Shown here piece by piece: positions 56,372-64,000 of a stretch of DNA of 64,000 bases. A program made the translations under genes and the position numbers. Source of the DNA: Fragaria x ananassa (lineage: Eukaryota > Streptophyta > Magnoliopsida > Rosales > Rosaceae); contig CP139771.1 in the NCBI GenBank assembly GCA_034370585.1, forward strand, positions 20,346,501 to 20,410,500, read 5' to 3'. Each line of letters begins with the position of its first letter. Within the stretch, counting starts at the first letter, position 1. The notes under the pieces were generated by a model. It was not told the origin of the DNA. It searched no databases and saw only the letters and a list, made by a program, of their open reading frames with translations.

Positions 56372-58702
56372 TCAACTCCTGTGACATGCTTGTTTCAAGG
56401 GCAAAGGTGGATCTGAATATGCTCCAGTTGAGATTTTATTAAAAACAAATTTCGCAGCTGCCTCGGTGTAGTGAATCCCATCCCAGACCACTCTAGTTGA
56501 GGGGTTTTTGCATGAACCAACAAAGATTTGGCTTCCATTGACTGTGATTGTTGTTCCACATCCTGCACTACTGTTATAGTTGTACTTGCCACCATAGCCA
56601 CAACAAGCAACAAGTGGGAGCTCAAATCCTGCCAAAAATTGCCAGCAATAGATTATTTCTAGTCAAAACATGAAAATAAATAATTTCGATTTCTTTCTGT
56701 TTTGTTAAAAATGTTTGATTAACATTGGATCTCGAAAATAGGCGGTTCAGACTTTGTGATGATATGTGATCACTCAAAAGCGAGGTTAGCTCACTTCCTA
56801 CTCAAATTCTCAGAAGCTAACTCTATATCTCTACAGCCGCTAATAGTAGTACATTTTAGATGATAAACACAACAATAAGATGTAAAAGGATTCATCAGGG
56901 GATTTGAATCCGTGAAAGTTAAAATGCTGTGAAGATCTTAATGCTTAAATATCAACTTACCAAACTTTGCAGGTTCCTTGAAAAGAGAGTACTTGACAGA
57001 ATACACATCTACATAAGTGAATGCAGCCAAAGGAAGATCCTTCCTGAGTTGAACTACGGCCTGCTTCAGCTTGTGGTTAAGATGTTGAGCTACTTCATTG
57101 TAAGCCTTTGCACAACCAGCCTCATCTTTCTGAGCTGATGGGAATCTTACCAAAATGATAGGAAGACAGCCAACTGGCCCCGTATTGTGGATCCAAAATG
57201 ATCTTGCTCCCAAGTCATATATTTTCTACATCCTCACAAATACACAATCATCAACAATCATACAACATGTCAATCGAAGCAACTGCAATTGTTGCTTGTG
57301 TTTTAAGAAACTTAAACTAAACACATGGCCTTCAGCAAAAGAAATCAAATTGTGGGGTAAATTGACAAGCTTTTCTGAGAGTGGTTGATAATACTAATCA
57401 TTACCTTGATATTAGTTGAGAAACCAGTGATTATATCAGGAACAGATGCATTTACTTCCTGTATAGTCATGTTACGAGAGAGTCCCTCCCCAAGATCATT
57501 CTGACCAATGTCGAATGTGTATAAAGCTTTGGAGAAGTACTCCTCCATGGGCATTAAACTTGCAAATATTCCCCCTACAAGTACGAAAGTAAAAGAGCAG
57601 ATCACCTTCGTATTAAAAGTAGGAGTCATCTTAAATGAAGTGACCACGAAATTGACATTCTTCAGTACTTCTACCTCGTTGCCTTATGAGTTGTGATCTG
57701 GATTTTAGTTGCAGGAACTGCAAGTATTGAATATCAAGATAGAAGGGACTAAATCCAGCAGCTTTTGGTAAAATGAGATGTGGGAGTCTGATAGTGGAAG
57801 CAGCAGTGGCGAAATTTGCCCCATACGAGAAATTTGTCCCAAGAGAATCCAGATATGCGCTTAGATAAGGGTGACCAAGACTCTTTGCTGAACCACAAGA
57901 CAGTTTGCTTGTCAGTATCATCAATACAGTACATAATACATCTGGTTATCTAAACAATGCCTAATACAATCTCTTTGATAAAACAGATGAAATGATGAAA
58001 TACAAACTCTTACCGATAATTAAGTCACATGGAGAAGAATAAACTTCTGCAAATCCCACCTTAATCTATTCTATAAACTATTTATTCTAATGTGAGCACT
58101 AATTATTTCTAATTGCCCATATTATGGGAAGAGCCTTTTTGTGCAAGGAGTTGTGAATAAGCTCTTCAACCATATCCACTGATATATCCCACCTACACCT
58201 TCTCTCCTCATTATGTTTACACATAAAGTGCAGTGCAGAATCATCAAGAAATGAGTGTGTAGAAACCATCTCGGGCCTACAACTTTGTATACAAAGTTTG
58301 ATAATTCAACCTTGAGAAAAAGAACTATAGCCTTTCACAATCATATATGTTTAAATTGTCGACCAGAAAGAACTCTCTCTCTAAATCTTTGCATATGATA
58401 TAACCTATACATGTTGATTTAAATGAAGGTAAGAGAAACACACCCAGGAAGTCGATTATGAGTCTTCCATCAGAGAATCTTCCGGCTGACATATGGAAAT
58501 AGGTCTCTCCATAAGGTGCGGGTGATGGGAAAAAGGCTGCCGCCAGTCCACCAGTATCTGAATTCGAGTCTCCGAAGTTGAAGATGGCTGGAAACTCGCA
58601 GTCTTTCAAAGCCAATGTAGCGGTCACAGTACTACTGGTAGTAAGCAATATAAGCATATATGAGCAAAACAGAGAAATAACTACTCCAGTAGAGTACCCC
58701 AT
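56372..58702 (-). CDS. GDSL esterase/lipase, copy 6 (intact, five exons)
   Basis: Exons 58444-58702, 57675-57887, 57405-57574, 56961-57225, 56372-56628; 387 residues, all phases consistent. Signal peptide (MGYSTGVVISLFCSYML), FGDSNSDTGG, GANFATAAS, DIGQNDLGEG and WDGIHYTEA are intact. Exons 1-2 are closest to copies 3 and 5, but exon 5 (NYNSSAGCGTTITVNGSQ) is closer to copies 1 and 2. A 169-bp MITE sits just upstream of its TATA box, which may alter expression relative to copies 3 and 5. It is the last GDSL copy of the array and is followed by the intact At4g08330-like gene. Confidence 0.92.
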
Positions 58703-58758
58703 GGTCGAGATTGGAGAAAGACCAAAAGATGCAGATGAGAACTAAGCTGTGTTTGTTG

Positions 58759-58765
58759 TATATAG
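58759..58765 (-). promoter_or_regulatory. Candidate TATA box of GDSL copy 6
   Basis: Same CACTATATACAAC as copies 3 and 5, about 60 bases from the ATG and 25 bases from the MITE at 58791. Confidence 0.5.
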
Positions 58766-58790
58766 TGTAATGAAAGGTGCAATTTACTTC

Positions 58791-58959
58791 GAATTTGATT
58801 TCTCTATTTGCATTTATGTTGCTTGGATTTGCTTGTATGACTTCTAACCATTGGATTGAGTACAATCTAAGACCACCACGTCATCCTTACTTTATCTAAT
58901 GGTTATAAGACATCTAAGCAAATCCAAACAACTTAAATCCAAACAGAGAATCCGGATCC
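58791..58959. mobile_element. Mutator-type MITE in the GDSL copy 6 promoter
   Basis: 169 bp, nearly all inverted repeat: arms share GATTTCTCTATTTG-like and CTTGGATTTGCTT strings. Flanked by a perfect 9-bp duplication ATTTACTTC (58782-58790, 58960-58968). The empty site is seen in the promoters of copies 3 and 5. Confidence 0.88.
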
Positions 58960-59096
58960 ATTTACTTCAGTTGTACTTCTCAGAGGCATTTACTTATGTC
59001 AACGTCGTATCGTTGAGGCGTTGGTCGAAACGCATATTCAACCACGTTGAAAATGGAGGCAACAAGATTACCAAGAACGTCTGAACTCTGAACAGA

Positions 59097-60610
59097 TAGT
59101 GTTTTTTCACAACACAAAAAGCAGCTCGAATCATGACAACCTTGTATCAGCTGAAGGCCTGAAGCAATTATATTCCAATTTCATTTCTCAGAAAAAAAAA
59201 ATACAAACAAAAAAACTGTGTGAGAGAGAGTGAAGTAGATAGAAGTCATAGAACAATGTTTCATGCAGGTAATACATTTAAGAATACAATCAATGATTCA
59301 ATCACTTTGTACAGAAACTAAACTATATATGATCTACAACTTTTCATCCGAAATCCCCAATTTCATTAGCCACTTGATCTAGAGCTCAAAGATACGAGAA
59401 AGAAAACTAGCACTCAGCTGCTAGCTAGTTCAAGATGCCTAGTATTGCTCAAGGTCATTGGTAAAATAAAAGTGCAGATATTAGGTAGAAACCAACTAAT
59501 TAATAGGCCAATGAAGCTATAACTTTACTCGATCATTCAAATCACATCAAATTCCACACCGTTAACTCTTTCAATACTGAAAATTGTTATATACAAATTT
59601 CTAAACAAACAGGGCAAGCAGAAAACAGATACAATCAAAACAGAGAACACCCTTACACAGATTGTTGCAGAAATAAAAATTTGGCTGTTGCTGCAGATAC
59701 TTCTTTAGCATGAGGGAAATACAAAATAGTGTTGTTCAAGGATGTCAATCTAAAAACGAAGGTCCACGTTCTTCAGAATTGGAAGGCTGCAAAGAGCGAA
59801 TTCTGACATCATATTTTCTGCATTTGGTAATTTGACGGCCTGAGGATGAACAATCTGATGATCCATCTGATACGAGTGGGTAAGAAGCTGAAGAACTATA
59901 ATCATTGTAAGCATTTCCTATATGGTTACCGCACTTGCGACAAAGAAGTTTAGTTCTCCGGCTGAACAAACCCCACGAACGCCTGGAGAAATGAGGTTTA
60001 CATTGGAGTTCATCAACCTGACTAAATCTGCTCTCATCAATGTAAAAGAACGATATGATCCCTCTCTTTATAGATTTCCCATACTTGTTAGATCCAATCA
60101 AAGACGTGTTCCGGTTGTTAGAGCTCAGGTTCACCTCATAGCCACAAGCGCCACAGCTGCATGTACAAAAACCACTTTCATGTAATACGTTCCGTAAATT
60201 CAACCCACAATTAACTAAACCGAGAATCACAAACTTTGGAGAGCAGGAGATAAAATGTTAATGTTCTTGTAACAAATTTGTTACCCTTAGCACTTCTGAG
60301 CTCTTACTAACTCGATCTTGCTACGAACAGCAAGGCATATGTATTACTGAAGTAGAGTTTACCTAGTGATTCTAGTGACATTGTTATCTTAGTTTGATTC
60401 ATCAATAACTTCAATACCTCTCAATTTTGTTCTGGGGAACCTAATTTTCCAATATTAAAGACCACCCTTTTCATAGATCTTAAAAAGCTTCCTCCTTTGT
60501 TTAATATTTCTAGGCCCAAAAACCTTAAACATTGAAGCAATCACAAACAGATCCTCAAATTCCTTAATATCATAACAATCATGTATCAATTACCACAACT
60601 TAAACCCACA
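59097..60610. repeat. Segmental duplicate of 31425-32955
   Basis: Near-identical block covering exon 2, 3' flank and intron of the At4g08330-like gene; this copy is the intact one. Confidence 0.9.
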
Positions 60611-60818
60611 AGACATTTCAAAGATTCAATTTTTACTATCACATTATCAGAATTACAGAAATGAATTTCAGGGTAATTAAAATCTAAAGAAACCCAATTT
60701 GAGTACGAAATGATAGATTGAGAAGGGACCTGTAATTGACATCGGCGCGAGAAGAAGATACTGAAGGGTGGTAAGCTCCGTTGAGATAACCGCCTCTGAA
60801 AGCCGTCGGATTGTCCAT
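59745..60818 (-). CDS. At4g08330-like protein (conserved, unknown function)
   Basis: Two exons, 60730-60818 and 59745-60156, joined in phase with GT-AG borders; 166 residues. Exon 1 starts MDNPTAFRGGYLNGAYHP. Exon 2 carries the family core: CGACGYEVNLSSNNR, a Gly-Lys-rich stretch IKRGIISFFYIDESRFSQVDE, then LLCRKCGNHIG and a C-terminal KYDVRIRSLQPS. Cys pairs CGAC and CRKC suggest a zinc-binding fold. The family is plant-specific and is named from Arabidopsis At4g08330, annotated as an uncharacterised chloroplast protein; the function is unknown to me. The intron (60157-60729) is the breakpoint region of the duplicate at 32 kb. The next gene upstream is psbS on the same strand. Confidence 0.88.
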
Positions 60819-61827
60819 ACTTTACAACCCCAGCTCGAAATCAACGGCTGCGACGGTGGCGGAGATTTCCGAGGATTAAATAGTCAAGAGTTTTGTGGAG
60901 GAGTTGGATGAGGGTGACGATCGTGTGCCGCCAAGTTCGGGGTGGAGTTTAACTGCCAAACAGTTTAGTCGCAGTTGAGCTGGGTCTTCTGAAAACGACG
61001 TAGTTTCAGAGACGTAGGAAAAGGGGTTCTGGAACAAGATGAAGAAGAAGAAGAAGAAGAATTGGAGATAAACAGAGTGTGAACGCCGAATGCGCTCCCC
61101 TTCTCTTGGTTGGTGCTGGCATGGACTATTGGACTTTAACGGCAACAAGGAATCATTTTGGAACTCTATTTTTTTTTATTTTTTGATAAAGGCTATAATA
61201 TTAATGAGTTTACTATTAGGTTGTGGACCGACATTATTAGAATTTAATTGATCCTATATAGTTTACGTTATACTTATATATAAATATCTTATTTTTAGAG
61301 AGAAAGTATTAATATGGTTTGTAGTAAATAAGAGCGTGGATTATTACATTACAAATTAGGTATAATGTTAAATAACAAGAGAGTGAAAGAAAAAACCAAA
61401 TCTTTCGAATGTGATGGGAATGTTCAGTTAACACCAACTTTATTTCTTTAATTTCAAATCCCTTTTTCCTTTCTTTTCTGTGTTTCAAAATGATTAACAA
61501 CAAGAAATCTGAAAAGGCTAGTGCAAGGAATCTCTTGTTGAAGAGAAGAGCCCGGCACACCTTGCCTTTCAGCTGGATGTCCAAAACTAGAACACTCTTT
61601 ATAAAAGAAGAACCTACTTTCCAAGCCTGCAATATTGCTGTGGGTTGCTATAAGCTATACTCCCACATGAGTGACATGACTAAGGGGGGAATGAGATAAA
61701 AGATTGATGAGATAAAAATTCAAGGATCAAAGAGATCGAGAGTAGTATTATCTATCTCATACATGATTTCAAATGATTCTTGTGAGCATAATAAAGTTCC
61801 CTACTCATGCTTATGTCGACGAGTTTC
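60819..61827. other. Intergenic: At4g08330-like promoter and psbS 3' flank
   Basis: Contains a GAA microsatellite (about 61038-61060) near the presumed leader of the At4g08330-like gene and AT-rich sequence beyond. ORFs at 61309-61699 are not protein-like. Confidence 0.4.
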
Positions 61828-63959
61828 CTACTCTTCATCTTCATCTGTGATGAATTTACCGGTACCGGGGTTCACTGCAGCAAGGAAGAAGAAGACGACA
61901 TTGAGCAACACCAGAGGTTCGATTTCATTGATGGGGACTCCGGTCTCAATGTTTAACTGGGCTAGAGCTCCCTTCCCTGTGATGATCTCTCCTATTAGAG
62001 AGAATGCAAATCCCAACTGAGCCAATCTTCCTACGAATAGCTCATTCGCCTTGGTGAATCCGAACAAAGGACCTGTGTTTAACAAGAAAAGGGTGTTACA
62101 TTGTGTTACTAATTGTGTTAGTCTGTTAAATTGTCGAGTTGAATCACTCATCTGAGAGAAGATAAAATGCCACAAAAACACATCACTCTTTAATGGCCTA
62201 TATCCTAGCAGGTTATTTGAACTTTGAAGTTTACTAAACTATAATGAAGTGCAAGCTAGACAGCTAGTTACCTCCTTCCTTGAGACCCAAGGCAGATTTC
62301 AATCCTTTCCCTGGCGGAATAACCGCCCCTTCAATTCCAGGAGTGTCGTCCACAAACTGACCACGGTCACCAAGAGCTCCAATGGCTCCAAGCAGGGTGA
62401 AAAGGATGAAGAAAAGAAGAAGAGGCTCAGCTTCATAGATTGGAATTCCAGTCTCCAAATTCAATTGTTGAAGAATTCCTTTTCCTGTAACCGCTTCTCC
62501 CAATAAGGATGCCTGCAATATGCAATCATATAAATATAATGTAAATTGCATGAGTACTCAATATTAGAGTATATATGTTTTGTGCTTCTAGTGTCACTCA
62601 AAGAACATGGCATATCTGAACAACAGAAAACAATGACAACGTATCATGATAACTATATGAATGCTTACTATACATTTAATTAGAATTTACAGAACTTAGT
62701 GAACTTGCGCTTTTGATGAAGTTTAGTTCAATTAACTACGGCCATTTAGGTTGAAGTGATAGAGGGTGAAATTTGAGAAAGAACTCATTTTTCAATATTA
62801 TTGAGATAGGTTATAGTATATTTGAGATGTTGATGAAAACCAAATTATACTTTTGTCCTTCTAAAAAAGAAAATAGATAGGTTTATATAGATATGATATA
62901 AATCCAAAGCACACCCAACACCTTCAACTCCTCAAGATGAGGTGAGGCAGTAATGTGCTACTTCCATAAGAGGTTTTAGAAAGCAGTACCTAAATACCTA
63001 GGTTTAAACAGCCTTCATAAAATAATTACAATAAATGAACATGTTCCTTAGCTCTCTTCCAATTTTCTTCTTGAATGGGTGTGGACCGTGATGGAAATGC
63101 TTACTTCATAAATAGATTAGAATCTTTCACATATCATATATGTGTATTCACAATGTACATATAACCATACTCAAATATTCAGAAATCAAAAATACTTATG
63201 ATTTACATGACAAAAAACTAACAGTCTAGGAAAACTAGCTTATATTTAACCTTTAATTTCATTAAACTCTCATCATCGAGTAATCAAAATATATAACCAT
63301 TTGATGAGAAACAAAAAATGATAATCTTATACAAGTAACTTAAAGGTCAGATAAAAATGAAGCAAAAAAAAAAAAAAAAAAAACAAGTGGTGTATCAGAG
63401 AGGCACGTAGACATGGACCAAGTGAGTTTTTTTTTTTTTTTTTTTTTTTTTCCTGAACAGGGGACCGAGTGAGTTTAAAAGGAACAACTTATTCAGTTAA
63501 TGGTAAATGAACAGTAAGAAAGATGAAGAAGGTCTCACAGCAAAACCAATCATGGCAACACGACCGACGAAGAGCTCATTCTCCTTTGTAAAACCAATGC
63601 CTCCGGATGTTCCAAAGATACCAGATTCAACCTTGGGCTTCGGCGGTGATGCCTGATCAAACAAATGCAGATAAACTTCATTTTTTGGTTACAAACATAA
63701 ACAGAGAAAGCATACACTGCGTTACACAAATGAATACCTTCTTGACAGGGGCTTTGGTTTTCGATTTGAAGAGAGCAACCACGCCTGATGATCTCAATGA
63801 GGTAGTGGAAGAAGGAAGTGGCCTGAACACAAGCTGAGAGAATGACTTGGGTCTAAGTCTCTGAACTTGTAGCTGAAGTACAGGGTCTGATGACTTCAAA
63901 TCAACCACATTGGTTTTAGCCACACTGCTACTAGACATGAGCAACATGGTTTGAGCCAT
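61828..63959 (-). CDS. PSBS: Photosystem II 22 kDa protein PsbS, chloroplast precursor
   Basis: Four exons: 63738-63959, 63539-63652, 62272-62512, 61828-62072; phases agree, 273 residues. Residues 1 to about 65 are a Ser/Arg-rich chloroplast transit peptide (MAQTMLLMSSS...). The mature protein has the internal duplication of the family: TKENELFVGRVAMIGFA and TKANELFVGRLAQLGFA start the two halves, each followed by GEAVTGKG/GEIITGKG and the NLETGIP/NIETGVP segments that hold the lumen-facing, pH-sensing glutamates known from Arabidopsis (E122, E226). Four membrane helices are expected. PsbS senses lumen acidification and triggers energy-dependent quenching (qE) of excess light in thylakoids. 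Exon 1 is complete; only about 40 bases of the 5' flank lie in the window. Full-length and apparently functional. Confidence 0.96.
63414..63475. repeat. Tiny poly(T) retro-insertion in psbS intron 2
   Basis: A run of about 25 T followed by CCTGAACAGG is flanked by near-identical GACCAAGTGAGTTT and GACCGAGTGAGTTT. This resembles target-site duplications around an extremely 5'-truncated poly(A) insertion on the minus strand. An A-run lies nearby at 63364-63383. Confidence 0.5.
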
Positions 63960-64000
63960 TGTTGATCTGAGGGGTTTTAATTGCTCTTGCAGAAGACTAG

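Noticed and set aside
61309..61699. ORFs on both strands between the At4g08330-like gene and psbS
   Set aside because: AT-rich, overlapping, no start context or conserved sequence.

Overview
This is nuclear DNA of a flowering plant. The evidence is genes split by GT-AG introns, a complete psbS gene (photosystem II 22 kDa protein), a PMI1-type chloroplast-movement gene, TIR-domain genes, and dense plant transposons (Ty1-copia, hAT, CACTA, Harbinger and Mutator types, LINE, SINE). TIR genes point to a eudicot. The gene content looks Rosaceae-like to me, but that is an impression and not proof.

Layout. 1-1676: 5' half of a PMI1 gene on the minus strand. 2.4-4.5 kb: intact GDSL esterase/lipase gene (copy 1). 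6.3-8.2 kb: a TIR-TIR gene ending in a MuDR-type PB1-like domain. 8.7-9.5 kb: Harbinger-type MITE. 9.6-10.2 kb: GDSL copy 2, cut off in exon 4 and fused to a Ty1-copia fragment. 11.0-16.1 kb: a young full-length copia element. 16.3-16.7 kb: a broken gene fragment. 18.4-24.8 kb: a tandem array of about 500-bp units split by a decayed hAT transposon. 25.4-26.3 kb: Mutator-type MITE.

26.6-60.8 kb is a head-to-tail duplication zone. Its ancestral unit is a leader segment (here 'unit A'), a five-exon GDSL gene and, at the distal side, an At4g08330-like gene. GDSL copies 3, 5 and 6 are intact, copy 4 is a pseudogene, and the At4g08330-like gene has one intact copy and one broken copy. The units were pushed apart by nested insertions: a hAT MITE, a LINE, a solo LTR in an intron, a 9-bp-TSD element carrying 253-bp repeats with a CACTA element inside it, a solo LTR with a nearly intact hAT element at its tip, and a decayed copia carrying a small solo LTR. 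61.8-64.0 kb is psbS with four exons.

All host genes except the TIR gene lie on the minus strand. The GDSL proteins are predicted secreted SGNH hydrolases. PsbS and PMI1 act at the chloroplast (photoprotection and chloroplast positioning), but nothing suggests coordinated function across the window. The clearest story is birth-and-death evolution of a GDSL cluster together with repeated nested transposition, where paralogous flanks let many insertion sites and target duplications be read to the base.
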